From Colocasia esculenta (taxonomy: Eukaryota > Streptophyta > Magnoliopsida > Alismatales > Araceae), in contig CM024753.1 in assembly GCA_014218235.1 (NCBI GenBank), positions 187,712,348-187,776,347 on the forward strand: DNA of 64,000 nucleotides, given 5' to 3'. Numbering within the stretch: the first letter of the stretch is position 1; each line of letters begins with the position of its first letter. Of the stretch, positions 54,161 through 64,000 are shown in pieces. The position numbers and the translations under genes are program-made. Below the pieces are notes generated by a model. It ran no database searches, was not told the origin of the DNA, and saw nothing but the letters and a program-made list of their open reading frames with translations.

Positions 54161-54537
54161 GCAACGTATATTAATTCGTTTCCTCCTTCCTTCCTTTTTG
54201 ACGATGACAAAAAGGGGGAGAACTTTTGTGTGAAGTGACTGTTCAAAATATTTGTTTTTGTTGTATGTGCTCAACAATGTGCTATGTTTTATGTGCATGT
54301 ATTCAGAGGGAGCTTACACTTAGGGGGAGAAATAAAATAATATTTTGATGAATGGACATTTGTCGTGACAAATTATTTGATCAAAATATTGTGATTGCAT
54401 ATTGTGAATGAATAGATTTATATGTATGTTTATGTTGCCTTGATGTATTTAAGAATGTTTGTGCAAATGGATAATTGGTTAAGGAAAATGTTTATCCCTC
54501 AATGTAGGTGTTTTGTCATCATCAAAAAGGGGGAGAT
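54161..54537 (+). other. E4 3' internal region with polypurine tracts
   Basis: Three tracts of the AAAAAGGGGGAGA type; the last adjoins the LTR. No frame of note. Confidence 0.75.
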
Positions 54538-55848
54538 TGTTGGATCCCTAGAGTTTTGATGATCACAAAACACTCATTATGTTTGCTAACAAGTTCACAA
54601 GTTGAATGCAGAAAATAGGTTATTTTATAAGGGCAAGAGGGCTTTCAAAGAAGTCCATTTTGGTTCTAGGTTAATGGAGTCGACCTCAAGGATATGAAGG
54701 AGTCGACCCCAACTATTCTCAAGTATTCATAGTCGACCCCGGAGTTGTGAAGGAGTCGACCTCTTAAGGAAAGCAGATGGACTGGGTCATGCGGAGTCGA
54801 CCCCAGTGTTTCAAAGGAGTTGACCCCAGTTCTGCTCTACTGTTTGGAGTTGACCTCCAGATTGTGAAGGAGTCGACCTCCTTTCAGCAGCCTGTCATGC
54901 AGCTGATGCAGAGTCGACCCCGACTTGTAAAGGGAGTCGACCCTGATCAGGCTCAGTTGTTCAGAGTCGACCCCGGCGCTCTAAAGGAGTCGACCTCCAT
55001 TCAGAAGATGCTTCTTTGTCCAAAGGGAGTCGACCTCAACTTTCAATGGAGTCAACCTCGAGCTGAACTAGAGTCAACCCTAGCAAAAGGTGGAGTCGAC
55101 CATGACATGCAGAATTGTTCAAAAAGCAAGTTTGAACACCTTTTTGACCAAGACTACTTTCCACACTCTCCCAAATGGCTACATCTGTGGAAGGGCTATA
55201 AAAAGGACACCTGGGGGAAACCCTAGGCAAGAAATTTCGTGGGGAAGAGAGCCACACTCAAGAGTTTTATCTCCAGCTTCTTCTTCCAAGCTTTTTCACC
55301 TTCTAGGGCTTACACCTACTGCATCTTTGAAGAAGGTTCTCTTTGGATGAGATCTTTGCTGCTTCAGAGCTTCAACAACTTCTGAAGATCTTCCTCACAA
55401 GTTGTGCATCTATTTTATCTAGTTTTATCTCTCTATCATTAAGCTTCTTGCTTTGTGTTTGTTGGTGAGCTGGGCACTGCATCAACCAGCTGTGTGTTGG
55501 TGAGCTAGGCACCGTGTTAACTAGCAGAGTGTTGGTGAGCTAGGCACCGTGTTAACTAGCAGAGTGTTGGTGAGCTGGGCACCGCATAAACCAGCGGGTG
55601 TGTTCATTTTTTGAGTAGGGAAAATCTCACCGTGTTGGTGAGGACTTGACGTAAGTAGACCAAAGGGGGTCTTACCGAACCAAGATAAATCGGTGTCACT
55701 TTGTGTGCTTGCCTCCATCTTCCCTCTCATTCTCTCTGCCTTGCATCATATTTTTATTTCTGCATTAGTTTCCATTGGCCAGTCAAGACAAGTTTTTAAT
55801 AGCCCTATTCACCCCCCTCTAGGGCTAGTCATAGTCTTGATCCTTTCA
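54538..55848 (+). repeat. E4 3' LTR (1311 bp)
   Basis: Partner of 47997-49307 with the same palindrome array, TATA box (55194) and TTGGTGAGCTGGGCAC repeats. It ends CCTTTCA before AAGAG. Confidence 0.94.
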
Positions 55849-57125
55849 AAGAGGAATAATGAATGATGTGGCAACCACCTATCTTTAATCAGCATGTCTC
55901 TACATGGCCAAGATAAAGATGTACAAATTTTGTCGTGATAAGACGCTCAAGTAGACCTCTTCTTTCAAAAGGATTTTTCTTTCAAGAATAAAATTTGAGA
56001 AAAATATTTCTTGAGTGGGGCATATTAAAATTTCACAAATCTTCAAAATTAGGTACTATATCAATCATATGCTAATGACTCCCTACAGCTCTGAAATAAG
56101 AGACACTCTCTATCTCTCGATTTCTTAGAATTGATAGATCTAATAAAACAGAGGATCTCTTTGCATAAGTGAGATGAAATAAGTGCTCTATTTATCGACA
56201 AAGATGGAGAGTATGATAATTAGTGACGTGGTTTAGAAAGTGGAGATACATTTGGTCATTTAAAGTCGTATAGATTCACTCTCTAGTTCAAGTAGGAACG
56301 TTAAATATAATGAAGAGAAGTCTAGCATATATAGCTTAGACTAATCAATGCTAAATCCTCATATCCCAATATACTATGATTAAATTCTATGTGGTGAAGA
56401 CTGCTTTCAAGTGATCATATCAACACATCATTTACCATTTTGCAATTAACATGAGTAGAATTTGAGGCATGTTTACACTAGCCGTATGATATTCCTTTGT
56501 GTTCTTTTGACATGTAAATTGGATCATTCATTACGCAAAGCAATTGGTATTGAAAACCACAGAGCAAATTATGGGGAACACTGGGCCACCATTGGCATTC
56601 TGCAATGAGCCTTACTTCTGATACAAATAGGGCGTAACAATAGACATTGTGCCATGAAATTAGCAAGGACCCTAGGTCCATACCTCCTAGACAAACTCAA
56701 ACACCAGTAGGAATACATGTTGCATAGAGCGCCATGGATGAACGCCAGTTATCACTAATGGCTCCACGGCGGGGGAACTGCACCGTCGAACCAATCTTAC
56801 GCCGGGGGAGAGCTCAACAGGAGGTGAATGGTGCCATCAACTAGAGTCACCGGTGTGAAGGGACAAGGGCCTTCTAACATGCAATGTCGGCCACCGAAAG
56901 AGAAGACAATAGCTTGTCGCAAACAACCGCCGCATCGGACATTACCAGGCACGAGCCACAAAAGGAAAAAAAATAGAGAAAATATTACAAACAAAAACAA
57001 GAAATTGGATCCTACTAAACCGCCATAGCGGACTCCCAGGACGACTGACGAACCTACTCTCCGACTAGCAGGAGAAATAGATCCTTCGACAATGTCGCGT
57101 CTTGCTCATTGACTATTTTCGGGGG
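55849..57125. other. Intergenic, no gene recognised
   Basis: AT-rich to ~56700, then more GC-rich (56750-57100). Short frames at 56797-57028 show no domain. The GC-richer part could be a fragment of a transposon untranslated region; nothing allows a firm call. Confidence 0.4.
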
Positions 57126-57713
57126 TGACAGAGAAATCAAAGATAGAGTAACTAAAGACTATCATTCATATTGCAGTGGAAAAGTACATTACATATGTTA
57201 CATGAGTTGGTGGATTCAGTTACATATATACAGCAGTCAAAGAAACTTGGTCTGCTAGATTTAAGGATCACTCGACACACATTCCCCTGAAGAGTTGGCC
57301 CCATCTGAGGTGCTTGAAAGGAAAGTAGGATACATGAGTAATTGTGCCTAGTAGGAAATTGCCTTCATGATAAAAGTAAGACATAAAGGCAGCATCAAAG
57401 GGAGATATGCATATCAATCAATGAAGGAATACAAACTATTGTACAAAGTGATTGATGCGGGACGAAGCCGCTGGATGTTCGCTGTCCGGGGAAGGGCCTC
57501 CGCGATCCTGGGCGGGCCAGATGCTGCAACTAGGTGAACTCCCAGCTAGCTCGGAGCAGTGGAGCTCTGCTGGACTCAAATGAAGGTTATTGGGGTGGGG
57601 ACCAAGGGTGCTGCAGGGAGGTAGAGTCCACGGTCACAGTGGCCTAGATTCTGAAGGGTCAGGGCGATGGTGAAGGGTACCGTGGTGACTGCGTCCTAGG
57701 CAGCAAAGTAGCG

Positions 57714-58510
57714 ACCGTGAGAAAGAAGAAACGGAGGGAGGGGGAACCCGATGGAAGAGAGAGAGAACCGGCGGGAGAGAGAGAGGAAGCCGCAGAGAGA
57801 GAGAGAGAGAGGGGAGAACCGGCGGGGTGTGCGTGCGCGCAGGAGAGGAAGGGAGGTGGCGAGGTAGGGGCTCGAGCAGGGAGCACCGCGTGCGGACGAG
57901 GGGCCTGGCCAGGATGCTGCCGGTGTTGTGGGGTCGCAGGGAGGTTGCGGAGACGGAGCAGACGTGGGCGAGCCGGCGTGAAGGGGAGTGCCGGCGGCGA
58001 TGCTGGTCTGAGGCTAAGGTGGGTCATGGTGGAGCCCTGGCGTGCATAGCGCGGGGCCTCACGAGCGTGGCTGTGAGGGAGCGCGTGGAGGGCGCGCCGG
58101 TGCAGGGACTTCGCAATGGGGGTGGGGGGGGGGGGGGAAGGGGCGTATGGCACAGGGGTTTTGGAGAGAGGGGAGAACGAGTAGGGAGGGGATCGTGCTG
58201 GGTACTGGGGAGGGGAGAGGGAGCAGAGCAAGGGGGGGTCGTGCAGGGGTTATGGGGAGGAGAGAGGGAGAACAAGGAGGGGGAGGGAACCCACGTCGGG
58301 ACGTCACAGGGAGGCAGGGGGGGTCTTCACGGGAGGCCTGCGCATGGAGGGAAAGAGAGAGAGAGGGAACTGGGAGGGAGAGGGAGAATAGAGAGCGAGC
58401 AAGAGAGAGGGAAACGAGAGAGCGACCAGAGATCACAGAGGGGAGAGGAGAGAAAGCAGATGAAGGGGGGAGGAGAAGGGGACGACAGGGAGAAGGGAAG
58501 GGGGGGTTGA
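57714..58510. repeat. GA-rich low-complexity stretch
   Basis: (GA)n and GGGGA-type runs with overlapping open frames on both strands. It lies downstream of the candidate minus-strand TATA box, so it is likely transcribed as a CT-rich leader of E5. Confidence 0.7.
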
Positions 58511-59345
58511 GAGAGAGAGGTCTGCCACACAGTCCAAGGAGGCTTCGGCCCCAAGAAAACAGTTTCGATTCTTCTCTTCCTTCTTCCCCAAAAAAAGACT
58601 TCTTACAAGTATATAAAGGACAGAAACCCTACTGTTCACCTATCCACTGGGACCAAAATGTCCCCAGAACAATTGACAAAATGACAACCTTGTCCCACAT
58701 TCACAAATAAGCCCCACTTACCAAAAATTAGACATTTAATTCTACCTGGCTAAATCAGACTCCACTAAAATAAAAAATACATAATAAAATAAAATTGATA
58801 TCAATATATCTCTGAACGTCTGAAGTCTCGAGTCTCGTTCCGCGTCCGTCACGAGTCACGGTCCCCGTTAGTGATATTGTAATGCAGTTAAGTGAAGATA
58901 TTATAACAGAGTTGCCCTAAACCAAACAGTAATAAAATTCATGTTGTAAAACAATTTATGGAAATGTAGACTAAATTTAGCAGTAGGTGGTGTCATGCCA
59001 AACACCTAGTAGATCCATTCTCGACGGATACATATTCGAATTGTGTGATTCAATGGTCGACTTCGGGTGCTCCTTCCGGGACTAGATCGGCCCCATTTGC
59101 ACAGGCATTGGTCTAGTAGAGTCTGAAGACCCAAAGTGTCACCATTTCCATTTTATTATTATTTTAGTAAGGTTCGGGCGTATCTCATGAAAATAATAAA
59201 GCACGTCCATACAAGGGTATCAAGGCAAAAGATAGAACTAGCAAGCGGGGTTGGTACAAACTTAAATAATATAGAATTTAGATAATTAATCTTGAAAAAG
59301 AAAATAATGGAGTAAACATGAACTTGGTTCTAGTATTCAAGAAGA

Positions 59346-59815
59346 AATCAGTCGACCAGAAAGAGAGGGTCGATCGACCGACCTAACGAGTAGTTGTTTC
59401 TCAATTTCAGGGGAAAAATCGGTCGTCTAGAATGGTACAATCAGTCGACTGACCAAAAATCGGTCGACTGTTCTAATCAGTCGAACTGGGTTCCTTACTG
59501 TGGTGAGAATCAGTCGACCGAAATCATAGAATCGGTCGGCCGATTAAAGAGGATCGGTCGACCGATTTCTGGTTTCAGTCGACCGATTCCAGAAAAACCT
59601 GAAATTACATAGGTCGAAATCACATTACTTTTTCTGACCTAGGAATGTAAATAAACAATCATGAATAGAAGAGCCCAGACTATACTACAGTTGTTCATAA
59701 TTTTCAAGGAAAATGGGAGGCTTTAAGCTCCCTATCCCTCATCTTTTTCTCTCTCGGGTAGGCAAGATGGAGTGGGATTGGTCGACCGAAATGATCAGTC
59801 GGTCAACCGATTTCG
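59346..59815. repeat. TCGGTCGACCGA palindrome cluster in E5 LTR
   Basis: Around ten copies of CAGTCGAC(C/T)GA, ATCGGTCGACCGAT or near variants. The core GGTCGACC is a perfect palindrome. It resembles the E4 array in its GTCGAC core although E5 belongs to Ty3/gypsy. Confidence 0.8.
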
Positions 59816-60599
59816 GCAATATTACAAATTGGTTTCTGCTTGTTTTGAGATAGTGGGTTGAAGCTTCAAGAGGGAGTGTGAGGGCAGGAACTGGGTACGA
59901 GGGTCTTCTTTGACACCAACAAGTGCTCAAAATAATGATATTGGGGGAGTAACGAGCAGTAGGCAAGAATGGAGAGAAGAAGATAAGGTTTCCTACCTGG
60001 TAAGAAGAAGTTGACACTAATATTTAGAGAAGCAGAGCTTCGGGACTCCTTTCAATACCCAGTACTTAAACACCCAACACCCGACCTTCCTCTTCCTCCT
60101 TAGTCTTTGGCAAGAGCAGCAACAAGCTAGAGTTCAGGGTTTCGACTAAGGATCAGCATGATCATATATAGAGTTTATCTCAAATGAGGCGTGCGTAAAT
60201 TCATGGACAGTGGGGATGAAATCTCGGGGAGATCTCATCCAGGGTTAACACGTAGGGGTGTTAATACATAATATGGATTACGTAGGTGAACAATGATCCA
60301 GTTACGTAATCATTGTGTCACATCCAGGGTTAACACGTAGGCGTGCTCTACCCTCACAGTTATTTAAAGATTATATATATATATATATTGTTTAATATAA
60401 TACCATTCCTTTTTAATCCTTTCCTATCAATAAAATTTTATTTATTTAGTTATTAATTTATGTTGCCTCATGTGTGCTTAACTCCAATGATTATTTTGGT
60501 AATGGAGTGTGCATTATATTTGAACGTTATCGTACATTATTTAAAGATTACATGACCAATTATTTTTATAAATAAATTGAGGTGTTACATCTCTCCCCC

Positions 60600-61157
60600 A
60601 CTAGAAAAAGAATTTGGCCCTTCAAATTCAACTAGTATCAAATAGTAACCTGCAAATAACTGGATATTTGACTTTGATAGCATGTTCTATCTCCCATGTT
60701 GCTTCTTCTTTTCATCGCCGACTCCATTGAACTTTTACTAATGGTACTTCCTTGTTCCGAAGTTGTTTAACCTGGTGGTCGATGATTCGAACTAATTTCT
60801 CTTCGTATGCCAAGTTACTTGCACATTCAAATCTTCTTATTCTATGACATGGGATGGATCATAGACATATTTTCGCAACATAGATATATAAAAAATATCA
60901 TGTACATTGGATAACTGTGAGGGTAGAGCATGTTGATAAGTCACTACTCCAACTCTCCTTAATATTTTAAATGGCCGAATGTAACGTGGATTGAGCTTGC
61001 TTTTGATTTCAAATCTGCGAATTCCTCTCCGAGGTGATACTTTAAGGAAGACGTGATCCTCCTGCTGGAACTCTAATTCTCTTCTTTGCTGATCGGTATA
61101 ACTTTTCTGTCGATCTTAAGCAACTTTCATCCTTCCTTGAACTATATTTATGATATC
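60600..61157 (-). pseudogene. E5 integrase C-terminal / chromodomain-region remnant
   Basis: The translation is followed with stops: DRQKSYTDQQRRELEFQ, then DHVFLKVSPRRGIRRFEI, LNPRYIRPFKILRRVGVVTY, PSQLSNVHDIFYISMLRKYV. This is the conserved post-integrase region of plant chromoviruses leading to the chromodomain, which targets integration to marked chromatin in the family. The remainder to 60600 matches the HE-x-ATWE type ending only weakly (GDEKKKQHGR). Several stops and a frameshift make it non-functional. Confidence 0.75.
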
Positions 61158-61691
61158 TTATGTTTCTTGTATCATTTTTTGCCACAGAAATTGTGGTTTA
61201 TCCATTTCCACCCAGCAGATGGGTGATCTACATTGTTTACCATATAGTGCTTCAAAGGGTGCCATCTGAATTATGCTCTGGTAGCTGTTGTTGTAAGCAA
61301 ACTCCATGATTGGTAAATGACTATTCCAATCCTGCCCGAATTCTAGAGCACAAGCTCTGCACATGTCCTCAACAACTTGATTTAATCTCTCAGTTTGCCC
61401 ATCAGTTTGGGGATGAAGGGCAGTGTTGAATTTCAATTTGGTCCCCAAAGCTTCTTGTAGTTCCTTCCGGAAGTGTGAAGTGAACCTTGCATCTTGATTA
61501 AAGATGATATCCTTTGGAGTTCCATGCAATCGAACAATCTCTTTTAAGTATAGTGCTGCCAGGACATTGACCGACCATTTGCTCTTTACAGCCAGGAAGT
61601 GAGCTGACTTGGTATGTAGATCAATTATTATCCAAATGGCATCATATCCACCATGAGTTTTTGGTAATCCTGTGATAAAATTCATACCCAC
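61158..61691 (-). pseudogene. E5 integrase catalytic core
   Basis: 177 codons with GMNFITGLPKT, HTKSAHF, FNQDARFTSHF, HPQTDGQTERLNQ and FAYNNSYQSII. Family members have D in the first motif (GMDF) and SD in the second (SDRD); here both catalytic aspartates are Asn (codon AAT), while the glutamate in QTER remains. A TAA separates it from the zinc-binding part (ITE stop KWDSVG). Strand transfer would be abolished. Confidence 0.9.
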
Positions 61692-61703
61692 GCTATCCCA
61701 TTT

Positions 61704-62321
61704 TTATTCGGTTATCTCCAGAGGTTTCAATTTTTCTGCAGACTTTAGATGCTCTGCTTTAATCTTTTGGCAGGTCAAGCATTTAGCTACAAAATTTGCA
61801 ATGTCCTTTTTCATATTACACCACCAAAAATTTTTCTTGAGATCTTGGTACATCTTGACAGTTCTGAGATGAATAGTATAATAAGTTTGGTGTGCTTCAC
61901 TCAATATCTGCTCCTTAATCTCTGAGTCATCTGGCACACACAATCTTGTTCGAAATCGAAGACTCCTCTGTGCGTCAATACAAAATTCAGGTTTGGAATT
62001 CAAGTTCTCTTTGATCTCTATCAGCATGGGATCATTGTCTTGCTGTGCTTTAATTCGTAACATAAGGTCAGATTGGACTTTCAGGTTTATAATCATGATC
62101 TTATCTTCTTGTGGTCTGGTTTCTAGATTTAATGTAGAGAATTCTTCTAAAAGTCTCCATTCCTTAATCATTACACACGTCATTTGAGCCATAGGGTTTC
62201 TACAGAGAGCATCAGCAACAGTGTTGCCCTTTCCAGGATGGTACTCAATTTTAAAGTCATGATCTTTGATAAATTCCAACCATCTTCTTTGCCTCATGTT
62301 AAGTTCTTTTTGTGAAAACAT
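61704..62321 (-). pseudogene. E5 RNase H C-terminus and integrase zinc-binding domain
   Basis: 205 codons open: RQRRWLEFIKDHDFKIEYHP and GKGNTVADALCRNP (RNase H tail), a spacer, then HQTYYTIHLRTVKMYQDLKK, FWW and CLTCQKIKAEH, the H2C2 zinc domain of gypsy integrase. The motif usually read as ALSRNP has Cys here. It joins the catalytic core at 61691 after one stop. Confidence 0.88.
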
Positions 62322-62333
62322 TTACTTCAGGCT

Positions 62334-62700
62334 CTAATGATCAGAGTATATAATGAATTGACTACCGTAAAGATAATGTATCCACAGCTTCAAAGCAAAA
62401 ATTACTGCTGCAAGTTCCAAGTCATGAACTGGATAGTTGCTCTTGTGATTCCTCAACTGTCTGGATGCATATACAATGACCTTACCTTCCTGCATTAGAT
62501 CGCATCCCAATCCGATGGTTGAAGGATCTGTGTAAACTTCAAAACTTTTTCCCATTATAGGTAAAATTAGGATTGGTGCAGGGATCAGACATTCCTTCAA
62601 TCTCTGAAAGGCGTACTCACATTCATTGCTCCATACAAAGGGTACTTCCTTCCAAGTTAGCTGAGTAAGTGGTACAACAATTCTAGAGAAGTTTTTGCAA
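62334..62700 (-). pseudogene. E5 RNase H, N-terminal part
   Basis: FQRLKECLIPAPILILP and KSFEVYTDPSTIGLGCDLMQ carry the first RNase H aspartate (YTD), and VYASRQLRNHKSNYPVHDLE carries the glutamate. The frame closes at the stop after YSDH at 62334. The connecting RT-to-RNase H segment upstream reads only with frameshifts (WKEVPFVWSNECEYAFQRL). Confidence 0.85.
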
Positions 62701-63546
62701 ATTGGCGATAGTAACTAGCCATACCTAGGAAACTTCAGACTTCAGTAAGAGTCTGAGGTTGTTCCCAGTGTTGGATGGCTTCAATTTTGGAAGAATTCAC
62801 TGCCAAACCATCTCTAGAAATAACATGTCCTAAGAATGTTACTTGCTCATCCAAAACTCACACTTACTAAACTTGACATATAACTTGTGATCCCTTAACA
62901 ATTGCAAGGCCGTCAGCAGGTGTGCCTCATGCTCTTTTACTTTTTTTTAATACACCAAGGCATTGTCGATGAATACAACAATAAACTGATCCAAATGTAG
63001 TCTGAATACATTGTTCATTAATCGCATGAATGCAACAGGGGTATTGGCATTACAACAAATTCATAATGTCCATATATGTTCCGGAAAGCCGTCTTGTGGA
63101 TATCTTCATCCTAAATTCTCAATTGGTGATATCCAGACCTGAGATCATTTTTCAAGAAATATTGGGATCCTGATAATTGATCAATTAAATCATCAGTCTG
63201 AGGAAGTGGATATTTATTCTTGATTGTGAGTTGATTCAGTTGTCGATAATCTATACATAATCGTAAGGTTTCGTCCTTCTTCTTGACAAATAGGACTGGA
63301 GCACCCCAAGGAGATGTACTGGGTCTGATAAACCCTCTATTAATCAATTCCACGAGTTGTCTTTTTAATTCCTTCAGTTCTTCTACGGACATCCTATATG
63401 GTGCTCGAGAAACTGGTGTAGCTCCAGGGACTAATTCAATGGTGAAGTTTACTTCCCTACTAGGAGGTAAATCGGGTAGTTCTTCTAAAAAAAGATCAGG
63501 AAAATCTCAAACTACGGGAACATGTTCCAAGCCGGTGACATTCTGA
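62701..63546 (-). pseudogene. E5 reverse transcriptase
   Basis: The N-terminal part is clear: YRMSVEELKELKRQLVELIN, GFIRPSTSPWGAPVLFVKKK, LRLCIDYRQLNQ, YPLPQTDDLIDQL and SGYHQLRI (63440-63111). The remainder needs several frameshifts: KTAFRNIYGHYEFVVMP near 63080 and, near 62980, FIDNALVY. The catalytic box is normally (Y/F)xDD; here the second aspartate is Asn (codon AAT). An in-frame TGA lies at ~63510 (VV stop DFPDLF, Arg in relatives). Confidence 0.88.
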
Positions 63547-64000
63547 TTTATCGTTATAACTGATGCTAAGTATGCTTGACATTCGTTCTTCACCAGCTTA
63601 AATGCTTTAACTGCAGATATGAGTGGTATGCCTTGTGTACGAGGATTCTTAAAACTTACTGGTGGAATCTCCTTGCTCCCAAAGGTTATCTGCCTAGAAT
63701 GGCAATCTACTCCAATCTGGTGTTTGGATAGCTAGTCAGCCTTAAGGATCACATCGTAATCCATCATATCCAAACATATTAAATCTCTAGAAAAGTTGTA
63801 TCCTTCAATTATTATTGAACTAGTGGGGTAGTAGCAGTTAAGCTCTTTTCTCTTACTAAGAGGTGTAGCAACCTCCAACATTTCTGGTAGTGGAAATGGA
63901 TGTACTCCAAATGATTTAGTAAATACTTTACTAAAAAAAGAGTGTGTTGCGCCTGAATCAAATAAAACATAGGTAGATTTTGAGTTTACAATGATTGTAC
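63547..64000 (-). pseudogene. E5 aspartic protease
   Basis: Entering from the window edge, STYVLFDSGATHSFFS carries the retropepsin-type D-S-G active site, followed by FPLPEMLEVATPLS, LICLDMMDYDVIL and a TAG where relatives have Trp (AD stop LSKH, ~63735). It continues toward RT through FKNPRTQGIPLISAV. The start of the domain and gag lie to the right of the window. Confidence 0.85.

Larger units (their letters stand above)
47997..55848 (+). mobile_element. E4: Copia/Sirevirus element, plus strand, inactivated (7.85 kb)
   Basis: Equal LTRs of 1311 bp (47997-49307, 54538-55848) start TGTTGGATCC and end CCTTTCA, with AAAAG/AAGAG as near-identical target copies. The primer site TTTGGTATCAGAGC follows the 5' LTR. 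Gag and a full-length pol are present but interrupted. Unlike E3 it has no extra ORF: only ~380 bp separate pol from the 3' LTR. Polypurine tracts GGGGGAGA occur at 54215, 54323 and 54530. Confidence 0.95.
57126..60589 (-). repeat. E5 3' LTR (chromovirus-like, ~3.4 kb)
   Basis: On the minus strand the LTR starts TGTAACACCTC at 60589, directly after a GGGGGAGAGA polypurine tract. The left end near 57126 (plus TGACAG) is a guess because the partner LTR is outside the window. It holds TCGGTCGACCGA words (59346-59590, 59778-59815), a minus-strand TATA-like CTTTATATAC near 58612, and a strongly GA-rich stretch (57714-58510; CT-rich on the transcribed strand) that would be the leader. Long open frames in that stretch reflect base composition. 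Confidence 0.6.
57126..64000 (-). mobile_element. E5: Ty3/gypsy (chromovirus-like) element, 3' part in window
   Basis: On the minus strand, protease, reverse transcriptase, RNase H, integrase and a C-terminal segment follow each other from 64000 to ~60600, then polypurine tract and LTR. The order with integrase last defines Ty3/gypsy. Gag and the 5' LTR lie beyond 64000. The long LTR and the C-terminal segment suggest a Tekay/Del-type chromovirus. The coding part is crowded with stops and substitutions. Confidence 0.88.

Noticed and set aside
56478..57028. Possible host gene near 56800-57000
   Set aside because: Frames on both strands are short, without domain, splice context or promoter.
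57717..58710. Several long overlapping ORFs on both strands
   Set aside because: The stretch is GA-rich low-complexity; frames are Arg/Gly/Glu or Ser/Pro/Leu strings from base composition and show no domain. It sits inside the E5 LTR.

Overview
This is nuclear DNA of a flowering plant. The evidence is plant-type LTR retrotransposons of the Sirevirus (Maximus/SIRE) lineage with initiator-tRNA primer sites, a CACTA transposon with the plant-specific TNP2, DUF4218, DUF4216 and Transposase_24 domains, Ty3/gypsy elements, a hAT element and a LINE tail. The species cannot be determined from the sequence. I find no convincing cellular gene. The window reads as nested, mostly decayed transposons, as in pericentromeric or intergenic heterochromatin.

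Layout. 1-3292: minisatellites, a three-copy low-complexity repeat, and a minus-strand gypsy relic (LTR end at 2877 and an integrase piece). 3604-3867: a long hairpin. 4018-27003: a CACTA transposon whose first gene lost its DDE core and is split by Sirevirus E1 (5612-22754). E1 holds a gag-only gypsy-like element E2 (8168-18791, minus strand) and a LINE tail (20196-20560). The second CACTA gene lies at 23184-26331 and the CACTA end is at 27003. 27004-32148: eroded repeats, a hAT deletion derivative (29492-30609) and two possible small elements. 32149-46481: a 720-bp solo LTR split by E3, a full Sirevirus on the minus strand (32772-46379) with an intact 1025-codon pol and an extra 3' open reading frame. 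46588-47806: a MITE-like hairpin and one exon-like island. 47997-55848: E4, a plus-strand Sirevirus with many stops. 57126-64000: the left part of a chromovirus-like gypsy element (E5) on the minus strand, with a long LTR and a decayed pol running off the window.

Target-site duplications give the order of events: CACTA first, then E1, then E2 and the LINE inside E1; separately the solo-LTR parent, then E3. E3 is the only element with an undamaged polymerase, but its gag is frameshifted. E2 encodes only gag-type protein and would need enzymes from elsewhere. Much of the coding decay fits C-to-T or G-to-A change, as expected from deamination of methylated cytosine. Five element families of two superfamilies each carry their own array of short CG-containing palindromes in the LTR, the most unusual shared property of the window.
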